Below are positions 1 through 8,388 of a DNA stretch of 64,000 nt, piece by piece. The stretch comes from Pseudomonas gingeri. GTDB lineage: Bacteria; Pseudomonadota; Gammaproteobacteria; Pseudomonadales; Pseudomonadaceae. The stretch spans positions 124,001-188,000 of the forward strand of contig NZ_JACAQA010000003.1 of the NCBI RefSeq assembly GCF_013385425.1, given 5' to 3'. Within the stretch, counting starts at the first letter, position 1. Every line of letters starts with the position of its first letter. The notes under the pieces were generated by a model that made no database searches, was not told the DNA's origin, and worked only from the letters and a program-made list of their open reading frames with translations. The translations under genes were made by a program, and so were the position numbers.

Positions 1-1121
1 TGGCCAAGACCTACGACACCGAACTGGTGGCCTGGCTCGGCGAGCGTTATGGCTTTACCGGCAGCGTCGACGAAGCACGAGCCTATTACGCCGCGCTACC
101 GCCCCAGCAGCAGGACATCTTCGCCCGCAGCGTCTACTTCGCCGAACTCAAGGCCGCCGGCCGCGAATACAACCTGGTCGGTGGTATCCGCCAGGGCAGC
201 TACCTGCGCGGTCGAGATGCGATTGCCGCGCTGTTCCCGGAGAAGGACGTCGCCGGCAACCCGATCCTCTACCAGGGCGCGATCACCCTCTATGGTCCAT
301 CGGGCGTACACACCAACTTCGGCGGCGATATCCAGATGCTTGCCCCCGGTGGCGGCCTGGTGTTCGGTATCGAAGGCGCCGCACCGCCGTCCACGGCGGG
401 GATCATCACCCAGGGCCAGGGCGACATCCAGTTGTTTGCCCAGAACAACATCCTGCTGGGCCAGAGCCGGGTCATGACCACCTTCGGCGGTTCGATCACC
501 GCCTGGTCGGCCGCTGGCGACATCAACGCCGGTCGCGGTTCCAAGACCACCGTGGTCTATACGCCGCCCAAGCGGGTCTATGACTCCTGGGGCAACGTGA
601 GCCTGTCGCCGGCGGTGCCGAGCACCGGGGCCGGTATTGCCACCCTGAACCCGATTCCGGAGGTGCTGCCGGGGGATATCGACCTGATCGCGCCACTGGG
701 CACCATCGATGCGGGGGAGGCGGGGATCCGCGTCTCGGGCAACGTCAATATCGCCGCCTTGCAGGTGGTGAACGCGGCGAATATCCAGGTGCAGGGCAAG
801 TCTTCGGGCGTGCCGGTGGTGGCCTCGGTCAATACCGGGGCGATCACCTCGGCCAGCGCCGCGGCCACCTCGGCGGTCCAGGCTGCCGACAACGTTGCAC
901 GCCAGCAGCAGGCCAGTGCGCGACAGAACCAACCCTCGGTGTTCAGCGTGCAGGTCCTGAGCTTCGGCCAGGAACGCCTGGAGCCTTCGGGCGACGGTGC
1001 CAGCCGTGGCACGCCGAACTACAACCCCGACAGCCCGGTGCAGGTGCTGGGTGCCGGGACGTTGAGCGAGCAGGCCCGGGCCCGTCTGACCGAGGAGGAG
1101 AGGGGCAATCTGACCTTGTAA
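1..1121 (+). CDS. pdtA: Filamentous-haemagglutinin-type TpsA exoprotein, C-terminal part (5' end outside window)
   Basis: The frame is open from the first bases of the window (GCC at 3) with no stop upstream, so this is the last ~372 residues of a larger protein; the GTG at 27 is an internal codon. The sequence is rich in Gly, Asn, Ala and Thr. It has short beta-strand repeats of the kind that form TpsA beta-helices (DIQLFAQNNILLGQSRV, GDIDLIAPLGTIDAGEAGI, GNVNIAALQVVNAANIQVQG), followed by an Ala/Gln-rich tail. This resembles the C-terminal region of the DUF3739 filamentous-haemagglutinin family. A TpsB translocator gene follows at 2019, and the gene order matches P. aeruginosa pdtA-phdA-pdtB (PA0690-PA0692), where PdtA is a phosphate-depletion-induced exoprotein. 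The protein should be exported by Sec and then secreted to the surface through the TpsB partner. Family is well supported; the symbol comes from synteny. Confidence 0.8.
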   Translation, partial: AKTYDTELVAWLGERYGFTGSVDEARAYYAALPPQQQDIFARSVYFAELKAAGREYNLVGGIRQGSYLRGRDAIAALFPEKDVAGNPILYQGAITLYGPSGVHTNFGGDIQMLAPGGGLVFGIEGAAPPSTAGIITQGQGDIQLFAQNNILLGQSRVMTTFGGSITAWSAAGDINAGRGSKTTVVYTPPKRVYDSWGNVSLSPAVPSTGAGIATLNPIPEVLPGDIDLIAPLGTIDAGEAGIRVSGNVNIAALQVVNAANIQVQGKSSGVPVVASVNTGAITSASAAATSAVQAADNVARQQQASARQNQPSVFSVQVLSFGQERLEPSGDGASRGTPNYNPDSPVQVLGAGTLSEQARARLTEEERGNLTL

Positions 1122-1143
1122 TGAACCGATGTTTCTCCTCAGG

Positions 1144-1170
1144 GGCGGCCGTAATGGCCGCCTTTTTTTT
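1144..1170 (+). terminator. Rho-independent terminator after the TpsA gene
   Basis: A perfect 7-bp stem GGCGGCC / GGCCGCC with loop GTAAT is followed by eight T residues. It begins 22 bases after the exoprotein stop codon. It should separate the TpsA transcript from phdA-pdtB, so the downstream genes probably have their own promoter in 1171-1342. Confidence 0.9.
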
Positions 1171-1342
1171 GCCTGCGAAACCGTCTTCCACACACCTCGA
1201 ACGCCGCCATGGAATGAAGCTTTTATGACAAAAGTTCGGTAGCACAAGGCCAGCCCGGTCATGGATATGTGAAGCGGTCAAGGGCACGCAAGGGGACCTG
1301 TCCCCATGCCATGGCAAGGCCGGCAGAGAGACGAGGAGAACT

Positions 1343-1945
1343 ATGGAACGTTACTCGAAGGTGGGCATGCAGGAACTGGATCAGCGTTTGTCGAAGATCG
1401 TCGAGGCGGCCCGCAAGAAGCCCGTCTCGGTCTATCGCTACGGCGCGCCCTGGGTCTGGATTGTCTCCCAGGACGATTGGCAGGGCGCCCTGAAGGAAGT
1501 CTCCAGCTATATCCCGCCCGGCCATTCCCTGGTGTTGCTGCGTCCGCAGATCGACGACCTGCTCGACGACGATCGTGAATTCCTGCGCTCGCTGAATGCC
1601 GACTCCGGCATGCAGATCGCCCCCCAGACCGTCATGCACATTCTCTTGCTGCAACTGCTGTATTCGGTACCCAGCGAGCAGCAACTCTACGAGCAGCTCA
1701 ATTACAACCTGCTGTTCCGCTGGTTCGTCGGCCTCGACCTGAACCAGAAGGTCTGGAACTTCAGTGTGCTGAGCAAGGACATCGCCACGCTGCTGGATCA
1801 CCCACAGGCGGTGCTGTTGATCCAGAAAATCATCGGTGAAGTGTTCTGCGGCGCCTTGCTGCAGATGCCGGAGTTCTCCCTGAACTTCGCCCAGCTGCAT
1901 ACCTGGCTGGCCCGGCACCCGTCGATATCGAACGTGAATAACTGA
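1343..1945 (+). CDS. phdA: PhdA-like protein: Phd/YefM-like N-terminus joined to an IS5-type transposase N-terminal (DUF772) domain
   Basis: A 200-residue protein whose start ATG is preceded by GAGGAGA. Residues 1-50 resemble the DNA-binding half of Phd/YefM antitoxins (the stretch KKPVSVYRYGAPWVWIVSQDDW aligns with the usual 'repression of a residue pair plus G-x-P ... D/W' pattern). Residues ~95-146 look like the DUF772 N-terminal domain of IS5-type transposases, with LLLQLLYSVPSEQQLYEQL, NYNLLFRWFVGLDL and VWNFSVLSK. The catalytic DDE domain is absent. The position between tpsA and tpsB equals that of P. aeruginosa PA0691 (PhdA), reported to restrain prophage-linked lysis and eDNA release in biofilms. 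No toxin gene is adjacent, so a classical toxin-antitoxin role is unlikely. It stops one base before the most upstream possible start of pdtB. The domain reading is mine by eye. Confidence 0.75.
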   Translation: MERYSKVGMQELDQRLSKIVEAARKKPVSVYRYGAPWVWIVSQDDWQGALKEVSSYIPPGHSLVLLRPQIDDLLDDDREFLRSLNADSGMQIAPQTVMHILLLQLLYSVPSEQQLYEQLNYNLLFRWFVGLDLNQKVWNFSVLSKDIATLLDHPQAVLLIQKIIGEVFCGALLQMPEFSLNFAQLHTWLARHPSISNVNN

Positions 1946-2018
1946 AGTGTCCGGGGTATTGACCCGGGCCCATACGGCCTCGACTGCGTTCGTGGCCATT
2001 TTGAATCAAGGGGGCGGT

Positions 2019-3629
2019 GTGGAGCATTTGTTCTTCAAGAGGGCACGACCGGGACTGGCCGGGCACTGGCTGCCGGTGTGTGGCGGCCTGGTCCTGGCGG
2101 TGCTGGGGCGTCCGCTGCTGGCCGATGACGCGCCGGCCAAGTTGGTCGACGTCAACGAATATGTCGTGCGTGGCAACACCGTGCTGCAAGCGCGGGATAT
2201 CGAGGAAGCGGTGTACCCGTTCCTCGGTCCGCAAAAGGCCCTGAGCGATATCGAGGGCGCCCGCGAGGCCTTGCAGAAAAGCTACCAGGCCAAGGGTTAT
2301 CAGTCGGTGTACGTCGAGTTGCCGGAGCAGAAGGTCGAGGGCGGCATTGTCTACCTGCAGATCAGCGAAACCAAGGTCGGTCGGGTCCGGGTGGTCGGTG
2401 CCCAGCACTATTCGCCGGTGGAGATCCGTGACGATGTCCCGGCCTTGAAGGAAGGCGACGTCCCCAACTTCGCCCATGTCCAGAGTGAACTGGCGGCGCT
2501 GAACAAGAGCCCCGGCCGCCAGGTCATGCCGCTGGTCCGCGAAGGCCAGCGCCCGGGGACCATGGACGTCGACCTGCAAGTCGACGACAAGAACCCCTGG
2601 CACGGCAGTGTCGGCCTGAACAACGACCACAGCGCCGACACCAAGGACCTGCGCGCCGTCACCTCGATCGGCTACGACAACCTCTGGCAGTTGGGCCACA
2701 GCATCTCCCTGACCTATTTCACCGCACCGGAGGACCAGAGCAATGCCAAGGTCTGGTCCGGCTCTTACAGCGCACCGCTGAACGACCGCTGGGCCGTGCA
2801 GTTTTCCGGTTACCAGTCCGACAGCAACGTCGCCACCATCGGCGGCAGCAACGTGCTCGGCAAGGGCCATTCCTATGGCGTCTCGGGCATCTACACCGTG
2901 CCGGGGGGCGGCATCTGGTCCAACTCGCTGTCGCTGGGGGTGGACTTCAAGGACTTCAAGGAGCAGCTCAAGCTCGGCGGCAGCAGCGACACGGTACCGC
3001 TCAAGTACGCACCGCTGACCTTCGGTTACAACGGCTACCGCTACACCGAGAAATCCCAGCTGGGTCTGGGCCTGAGCCTGGTGGTCGGTACCCGGGCGTT
3101 CTTCGGCTACGGCAGCAATGACCAGGACTTCGATAACAAGCGTTACCGCGCCAGCCCCAGTTTCGCCCTGCTCAAAGGCGACCTGAGTTACACCCAGGAT
3201 ATTTTCGGCGAGTGGCAGAGCGCGTCCAAGACCTCGTTCCAACTGGCCTCCGGGCCGCTGATTTCCAACGAGCAGATGTCCGCCGGCGGCGCCACCTCGG
3301 TGCGCGGCTACCTCGCCGCGGAAGTCACCGGCGATCAAGGCTTTCTGTTTTCCCAGGAGCTGCGCACGCCGTCCCTGGCCAAGTACCTGGGCAGCTATGT
3401 CCAGGAGTGGCGCTTGTATGCCTTCGCCGAGGGTGCCCAGTTGTACCTGCGCGAGCCGCTGCCTGAACAGAAAGCCGATTACAGCCTGGCCAGTGTCGGT
3501 CTCGGCACTCGGGCCAGCCTGAGCAAATGGCTGTCCGGCAGCCTCGACTGGGGCTACCCGCTGGTCAACGGACCGAACACGCAGAAGCAGGACTCGCGTT
3601 TGCATTTCAGCCTGCAAGCGACTTTCTGA
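2019..3629 (+). CDS. pdtB: TpsB-type two-partner secretion translocator (ShlB/FhaC/HecB family)
   Basis: About 536 residues. The GTG at 2019 is chosen because AAGGGGG lies just upstream and it gives a conventional signal peptide ending at ..VLGRPLLA-DD. The frame also allows a GTG at 1947 directly after phdA. A POTRA domain follows (about residues 41-115, VDVNEYVVRGNTVLQARDI through VYLQISETKVGRVRV), a second POTRA-like segment with VGAQHYSPVEIRDD, and then a ShlB-type barrel of alternating strands ending in the C-terminal signature ..SRLHFSLQATF with a terminal Phe. TpsB proteins are Omp85-superfamily pores that thread a cognate TpsA exoprotein across the outer membrane. The cognate substrate is almost certainly the exoprotein at 1-1121. 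The exbB-like gene follows after 22 bp, so both probably share an mRNA. Confidence 0.9.
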   Translation: MEHLFFKRARPGLAGHWLPVCGGLVLAVLGRPLLADDAPAKLVDVNEYVVRGNTVLQARDIEEAVYPFLGPQKALSDIEGAREALQKSYQAKGYQSVYVELPEQKVEGGIVYLQISETKVGRVRVVGAQHYSPVEIRDDVPALKEGDVPNFAHVQSELAALNKSPGRQVMPLVREGQRPGTMDVDLQVDDKNPWHGSVGLNNDHSADTKDLRAVTSIGYDNLWQLGHSISLTYFTAPEDQSNAKVWSGSYSAPLNDRWAVQFSGYQSDSNVATIGGSNVLGKGHSYGVSGIYTVPGGGIWSNSLSLGVDFKDFKEQLKLGGSSDTVPLKYAPLTFGYNGYRYTEKSQLGLGLSLVVGTRAFFGYGSNDQDFDNKRYRASPSFALLKGDLSYTQDIFGEWQSASKTSFQLASGPLISNEQMSAGGATSVRGYLAAEVTGDQGFLFSQELRTPSLAKYLGSYVQEWRLYAFAEGAQLYLREPLPEQKADYSLASVGLGTRASLSKWLSGSLDWGYPLVNGPNTQKQDSRLHFSLQATF

Positions 3630-3651
3630 ACCTAATTACGGAGCAATTTTC

Positions 3652-5490
3652 ATGCAGCGCCTGATGATATCCCTGTTGATCTGCCTGGGCCTCGCGCTCC
3701 CGGCGACCGCCAATGCCTGGTGGCAGGACGACTGGCACTACCGCAAGCAGATTACCGTCGACACCACGGCACAAGGCGCGGCGATCAACGACGCTCCCGG
3801 CCGTAGCAGCCTGCTGGTACGCCTGCATACCGGCAACTTCACCTTCGACGGGGTCAAGGAGGACGGCTCGGACCTGCGCTTTGTCGCGGCGGACGACAAG
3901 ACCCAGCTCAACTACCAGATCGAAAGCTTCGACCCGCTGATGGGCATGGCGCTGATCTGGGTCGATGTGCCCAAGGTCGAAGGGGGCCAACGCCAGGACC
4001 TGTGGATGTACTACGGCAACGCGAAGGCACCGGCGATCAGCAACGGCCAGCTGGCTTTCGATCCCAACTACACCGCGGTCTATCACTTCGACGGCGCGGT
4101 GGGTACGCCACCCAAGGATGCCACAGCTTTTGCCAACAACGCGCAGAACGCCACTGGCAACCGTATCGACGGTGTGATCGGTGGTGCCTTGCAGTTGGGC
4201 GGCCAGGCCTTGTCGCTGCCGGCCAGCCCGTCGCTGCAATACAGCGCCGGCGGTGCCCTGACCCTGAGCGCCTGGGTGCGCCTGGACCAGGCCACGGGCG
4301 AGCAGTCGGTGATCACCCGCCGTGAAGGCGCTCATGCCTTTGTGCTCGCTGTCAGCCAGGGCACGCCATTCGTGGAGGTCAATGGCCAGCGCGGGGTTTC
4401 GACCCAGGCGCTGAACCCGGGGCAATGGCAGCACCTGGCCGTCACCGTCCAGGGCAGCAAGGTGACGCTGTTCGTCAACGGTCGCGAGACCGCGAGCCTG
4501 GCCCAGGAAGTCCCTGCGTTCAACTCGCCGATCGCCGTGGGTGCCGAGTTGCCGGTCGCCGCCGCCGATCCGGCGGCTCCGGTCGCCGCGCTCTACCAAC
4601 CCTTCCAGGGCGCCATCGACGAACTGCGCCTGTCCAAGGTCGTGCGTCCGGCCGCCGCGTTGCTGGCCGATGCCATGTCCCAGGGGGCCGAATCGAAGCT
4701 GGTGGCCTATGGTGCCGATGAAGAGCAGTCGGGCTTCGGCTTCGGCAGCCTGGGCTTCCTGCTCAAGGCGGTGCCGGCGGACGCCTGGGTGATCATCGCG
4801 GTCCTGGTGCTGATGATGTTCCAGTCGTGGTTCATCATGATCCGCAAGAACAGCGCCCTGGGCCGGGTCAGCCGGGCCAACGAGATCTTCCGCGAACAAT
4901 TCGCCCAGATCGGCACCCGCCTGGAAATGTTTGCCGACGACCAGGACCTGGCCCGACGCCTGGAGCATTCCTCGCTGTGGCGCCTGTACCTGGTGGCGGT
5001 CAAGGAGATCCGTACTCGCCGTGCCCAGGGCGCCGATACCTCGACGGTCTCGGCGGCGACCATCGAGGCGATCCGCTGCTCCATGGACGGCGTGCGCACC
5101 CGGGAAAACCAGCAACTGAGCTCGAAGCTGTCGACCCTGTCCAATGCCATCGCCGGCGGCCCTTATATCGGCCTGCTCGGCACCGTGCTGGGGATCATGG
5201 TGGTGTTCCTCGGCACGGCCATGGCCGGTGACGTGAATATCAACGCCATCGCCCCCGGCATGGCGGCGGCCTTGCTGGCCACGGCCATGGGCCTGTTTGT
5301 CGCGATCCCGGCGCTATTCGGCTACAACCGCCTGATCACCCGCAACAAGGAAGTCAGCGCCGACATGCGGGTGTTCGTCGACGAGTTCATCACCCGCCTG
5401 GCCGAGATGCACGGCGAGAGCCACTCCCACGAAAACGCCCAGCGCCGTGGCCTGCATGCCGATCAACCAACCACGTCGATTCCGGCCTGA
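3652..5490 (+). CDS. Fusion of a periplasmic DUF2341/LamG region with an ExbB/TolQ/MotA-type proton channel
   Basis: A 612-residue protein. Signal peptide at residues 1-22 (MQRLMISLLICLGLALPATANA). Residues ~25-145 match the DUF2341 pattern (WWQDDWHYRKQITVDTT at the start, DLWMYYGN at the end). Residues ~147-340 form a concanavalin/LamG-like domain (YHFDGAV, LTLSAWVRLD, WQHLAVTVQGSKVTLFVNG, GAIDELRLSKVVRP). A membrane segment (~379-398) leads to an ExbB channel: a cytoplasmic loop, then TM helices at ~501-525 (GGPYIGLLGTVLGIMVVFLG) and ~535-558 (GMAAALLATAMGLFVAIPAL), the hallmark TolQ/ExbB helices. Ordinary ExbB is about 240 residues, so roughly 370 periplasmic residues have been added. With exbD and tonB following, it should energise an envelope process by proton motive force. 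The lectin-like domain may sense a polysaccharide or the exoprotein; that is inference. Confidence 0.85.
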   Translation: MQRLMISLLICLGLALPATANAWWQDDWHYRKQITVDTTAQGAAINDAPGRSSLLVRLHTGNFTFDGVKEDGSDLRFVAADDKTQLNYQIESFDPLMGMALIWVDVPKVEGGQRQDLWMYYGNAKAPAISNGQLAFDPNYTAVYHFDGAVGTPPKDATAFANNAQNATGNRIDGVIGGALQLGGQALSLPASPSLQYSAGGALTLSAWVRLDQATGEQSVITRREGAHAFVLAVSQGTPFVEVNGQRGVSTQALNPGQWQHLAVTVQGSKVTLFVNGRETASLAQEVPAFNSPIAVGAELPVAAADPAAPVAALYQPFQGAIDELRLSKVVRPAAALLADAMSQGAESKLVAYGADEEQSGFGFGSLGFLLKAVPADAWVIIAVLVLMMFQSWFIMIRKNSALGRVSRANEIFREQFAQIGTRLEMFADDQDLARRLEHSSLWRLYLVAVKEIRTRRAQGADTSTVSAATIEAIRCSMDGVRTRENQQLSSKLSTLSNAIAGGPYIGLLGTVLGIMVVFLGTAMAGDVNINAIAPGMAAALLATAMGLFVAIPALFGYNRLITRNKEVSADMRVFVDEFITRLAEMHGESHSHENAQRRGLHADQPTTSIPA

Positions 5491-5501
5491 GGGGAACAGC
5501 C

Positions 5502-5927
5502 ATGGCTAGCGTAAATGCCTCCCACGACGATGACGATGATGCGCCAGTGGACAGCATCAATATCACGCCCCTGGTGGACGTGCTGATGGTGGTGCTGGTG
5601 ATGTTCATCCTCACCGCCACCGCCCAGGTCTCGGGCATCCAGATCCACCTGCCCAAGGCCAGCGCCTCGGTGTCGCTGTCCCAGGCCAAGACCAAGGCCA
5701 TCTCGGTCAACGACGGTGGCCAGGTGTTTCTCGACGCCTATCCGGTGACGCTGCCGGAGCTGGAGGAGCGCCTGCGCATCGAGAAGGCCCAGAGTCCGGA
5801 CTTTCCGATCATCGTGCGCGGCGACGCCACGGTGCAGTACCAGAAAGTCATCGAAGTGCTTGACCTGCTGCGGCGCCTGGAGTTGTCCCAGGTCGGGCTG
5901 GTCACCGGCAAACCGACCCAGGGCTGA
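5502..5927 (+). CDS. exbD: ExbD/TolR-type biopolymer transport protein
   Basis: 141 residues, the usual ExbD length. A short cytoplasmic N-terminus rich in Asp is followed by one membrane helix with the family signature DSINITPLVDVLMVVLVMFI, which contains the conserved proton-path Asp in LVDVLMV. The remainder is the periplasmic domain (VSVNDGGQVFLDAYPV, IIVRGDATVQYQKVIEVLDL). It starts 11 bp after the ExbB-like gene and ends 2 bp before the TonB-like gene, so the three are one transcriptional and functional unit. It should form the channel rod of the ExbBD complex. Confidence 0.95.
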   Translation: MASVNASHDDDDDAPVDSINITPLVDVLMVVLVMFILTATAQVSGIQIHLPKASASVSLSQAKTKAISVNDGGQVFLDAYPVTLPELEERLRIEKAQSPDFPIIVRGDATVQYQKVIEVLDLLRRLELSQVGLVTGKPTQG

Positions 5928-5929
5928 CC

Positions 5930-6634
5930 ATGACCGCGAAATTACCGATCAGCCCCGACCCCGTGAAGAAGTCGCCGTTGCGCCCGTTGAAATGGGGCGC
6001 GGGGCTGCTGCTGGGGGCCGTTGCGGCCTGGTTCCTGTGGCAGTGGGCCCACGACATGAGTGGTGTGCGCCGGGAGGCACCGAAGGTGCCGATGCTGATT
6101 CCGTTGCCGCCACCTCCGCCACCGCCACCCGAGCCGGAAAAACCCAAGGAGCCGGAAACCCCGGTGGAAGAAAAGATCCCCGAACCGACCCCGGAACCGG
6201 AACAGGTCAAGCCCCAGGACGAAGCGCCGCCGTCACCGGTCAACGACCTGGAAAACCCGATGCAGATCGACGGCGACGCCCAGTCTGGCGGTGACGCTTT
6301 CAACATCGGCGCGGGCAAGGGCGGCGGCATGGCCGGAGCCGGAGGAGGGCGCCTGGGTAACGGCACCTACAGCCAGTTCCTGGCGTATTCCTTCCAGCGT
6401 TTGCTCAAGGAAGACCCGCAACTGCGCAACCTGGCTTTTGCGCTGCAGACCGATATCTGGCTGAGCGCGGCCGGAGAGATCACCCGGGCCGAGCTGGTCA
6501 AGTCCAGTGGCGATCCGAAGCTCGATGCCCAGGTACTGGCCGCCCTGCGCGCCGCGCCGCGTTTGAGCGAACGGCCGCCGGCCTCGATCACCCTGCCGGT
6601 GCGTATTGCCTTGCAAGGCCGGCGTCCCGGCTAG
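5930..6634 (+). CDS. TonB-like energy transducer
   Basis: 234 residues. A cytoplasmic N-terminus of ~25 residues precedes one membrane helix (WGAGLLLGAVAAWFLWQW). Next come a proline run of eight residues and Pro/Glu/Lys repeats (residues ~60-105) that would span the periplasm, a Gly-rich hinge (GAGKGGGMAGAGGGRLG), and a C-terminal TonB/TolA-like domain (residues ~145-234, with IWLSAAGEITRAELVKSSGD and LDAQVLAALRAAPRLSERPP). It sits 2 bp after exbD. No TonB-dependent receptor with plug and 22-strand barrel is encoded nearby, so the partner may be the adjacent porin-like barrel, the TpsB pore, or a receptor elsewhere. The role as TonB analogue is well supported; the target is unknown. Confidence 0.88.
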   Translation: MTAKLPISPDPVKKSPLRPLKWGAGLLLGAVAAWFLWQWAHDMSGVRREAPKVPMLIPLPPPPPPPPEPEKPKEPETPVEEKIPEPTPEPEQVKPQDEAPPSPVNDLENPMQIDGDAQSGGDAFNIGAGKGGGMAGAGGGRLGNGTYSQFLAYSFQRLLKEDPQLRNLAFALQTDIWLSAAGEITRAELVKSSGDPKLDAQVLAALRAAPRLSERPPASITLPVRIALQGRRPG

Positions 6635-6674
6635 TTCACCCCATTCGCAGTCTTGTCATAGGAGTTGTGTGCAA

Positions 6675-8372
6675 ATGATTTCCAATGTGAATCGATTGAG
6701 CCTGGCGGTCGGCCTGGTCATCGCGACCCTGGTCGGCCAGGCGGCAGCGGCAACGCCCGCGGCGCCGTCGGAAAACGCCACGATCAACCTGATCCGCCTG
6801 CTGGTGCAGCAGGGCGTGCTCAAGCAGGAACAGGCCGACGGGCTGATCGCCCAGGCCGAGAAAGAAGCCCTGCAGGCGCGCCAGGCCAGCGCCGTTGCCG
6901 CCAGCGGGCCGCCCGCGACGCCAGGCGAGGTTCGCGTGCAATACGTCCCGGCCATTGTCCGCGATCAGATCCGCGACCAGGTCAAGGCCGAAGTCATGGC
7001 CACCGCCAAGCAGGAAAACTGGGCGCAGCCCAATACCTTCCCGGATTGGGTCTCGCGCATCAGCTTCGACGGCGACCTGCGCCTGCGCGACGAGTCGCGT
7101 TATTACTCCAGCGGCAACAGCAACCAGATCGTCGACTTTGCCAAGCTCAATGCCAGCGGCCCCTACGACGTCAACCCGAAAACCAGCACCAGCCTGCCAC
7201 CGTTGCTCAACACCCGCGAAGATCGCGGCGACTCCCTGCGCATCCGCGCCCGGCTGGGTATGAAGGCGGTTGTCGCCCCGGACTGGACCGCTGGCATCCG
7301 CATCGGCACCGGTACCGACAACAACCCGGTCTCGACCACCCAGGTGCTCGGCGGTGGTTTCGCCAAGAAAGACCTCTGGCTCGACCAGGGCTACCTGACC
7401 TGGAAGTACTCCGACCGCTTGAGCCTGACCGGCGGGCGTATCGCCAACCCGTTCTTCTCCACCGACATCTTGTATTCCCCCGACCTGAACTTCGACGGCG
7501 TGGCGGCGATCTTCAACCAGAAGCTCAATGCCGACTGGGGCGTGTTCGGCACCGTTGGCGCGTTCCCCATCGAGTACAGCTCCGACACCGCCAGCAGCAA
7601 CGGCTATGACAAGCAAAAAAGCGCCGACAAGTGGCTTTACGGTCTGCAAGCCGGGGCGACCTGGCAGTTCAGCGAGCACAACAAGCTCAAGGGGGCGTTG
7701 GCCTACTATCGTTTCGACGACATCGAAGGCCAGCGCTCCGACACCTGTAGACCTTGGGCCGGGGACCCGGGTTGCAGCTCCGACGGCACCCGCGCCGCGT
7801 TCATGCAGAAGGGCAACACGGTGTTCCTGCTGCGGGACATCGCCATCAACCCTTTGACCCCGACCACCACGGCACAACCGCAATTCGTCGGCCTGGCCTC
7901 GAAGTTCAATCTGCTGGACCTGAACCTGGTGCTCGACAGCGACCTGCCGGAAGACTTCAAGCTGCGCAGCCAGGCCGACTACGTGCACAACCTGGGCTAC
8001 GACGAAGGCGAAATGAACCGACGGGCCGCGGGCCAGATCGTCAACAACCTGGACAACGACGGCAAAATCCAGAGCGGCGCCAATGCCATGATGGTCCAGT
8101 TCACCCTCGGCAACGCCCTGGACCTCAAGCGCCAGGGCGACTGGAACGTCTTCGGCGGCTACAAGTACATCCAGCCGGATGCCTTGCCCGACGGTTTCAA
8201 CGACAACTCGTTCCACCTCGGCGGGACCAACGCCAAGGGCTTCTTCCTCGGGGCCAACTACGGCCTGGACAAGAACGTGATCGCCACCGCGCGCTGGCTC
8301 AACTCGGAGGCGGTGTATGGCGCGCCGTTCGATATCGATGTCATGCAGCTTGAAATCAACACGCGCTTCTAA
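6675..8372 (+). CDS. Putative outer-membrane porin
   Basis: About 565 residues from the ATG at 6675, which has AGGAG about 10 bp upstream. The longer reading frame from 6606 overlaps the tonB-like gene without a ribosome site. The signal peptide ends at ..GQAAAA. A periplasmic helical segment follows (residues ~30-70, INLIRLLVQQGVLKQEQADGLIAQAEKEA), typical of the Pseudomonas 'putative porin' (Porin_5-like) family, then a long beta-barrel rich in aromatic and acidic residues from SFDGDLRLRDESRYY to the C-terminal ..VMQLEINTRF, which ends in Phe as outer-membrane barrels do. One Cys pair (DTCRPWAGDPGC) probably sits in an extracellular loop. Substrate unknown. The location inside a TonB/ExbBD-TPS cluster suggests it works with that complex. 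Confidence 0.85.
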   Translation: MISNVNRLSLAVGLVIATLVGQAAAATPAAPSENATINLIRLLVQQGVLKQEQADGLIAQAEKEALQARQASAVAASGPPATPGEVRVQYVPAIVRDQIRDQVKAEVMATAKQENWAQPNTFPDWVSRISFDGDLRLRDESRYYSSGNSNQIVDFAKLNASGPYDVNPKTSTSLPPLLNTREDRGDSLRIRARLGMKAVVAPDWTAGIRIGTGTDNNPVSTTQVLGGGFAKKDLWLDQGYLTWKYSDRLSLTGGRIANPFFSTDILYSPDLNFDGVAAIFNQKLNADWGVFGTVGAFPIEYSSDTASSNGYDKQKSADKWLYGLQAGATWQFSEHNKLKGALAYYRFDDIEGQRSDTCRPWAGDPGCSSDGTRAAFMQKGNTVFLLRDIAINPLTPTTTAQPQFVGLASKFNLLDLNLVLDSDLPEDFKLRSQADYVHNLGYDEGEMNRRAAGQIVNNLDNDGKIQSGANAMMVQFTLGNALDLKRQGDWNVFGGYKYIQPDALPDGFNDNSFHLGGTNAKGFFLGANYGLDKNVIATARWLNSEAVYGAPFDIDVMQLEINTRF

Positions 8373-8388
8373 GCGCGAGGGAGACCCC

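Noticed and set aside
1343..1945. Toxin-antitoxin pair based on the Phd-like N-terminus
   Set aside because: No toxin (Doc, YoeB or PIN-type) is encoded on either side; the next gene is a secretion pore.
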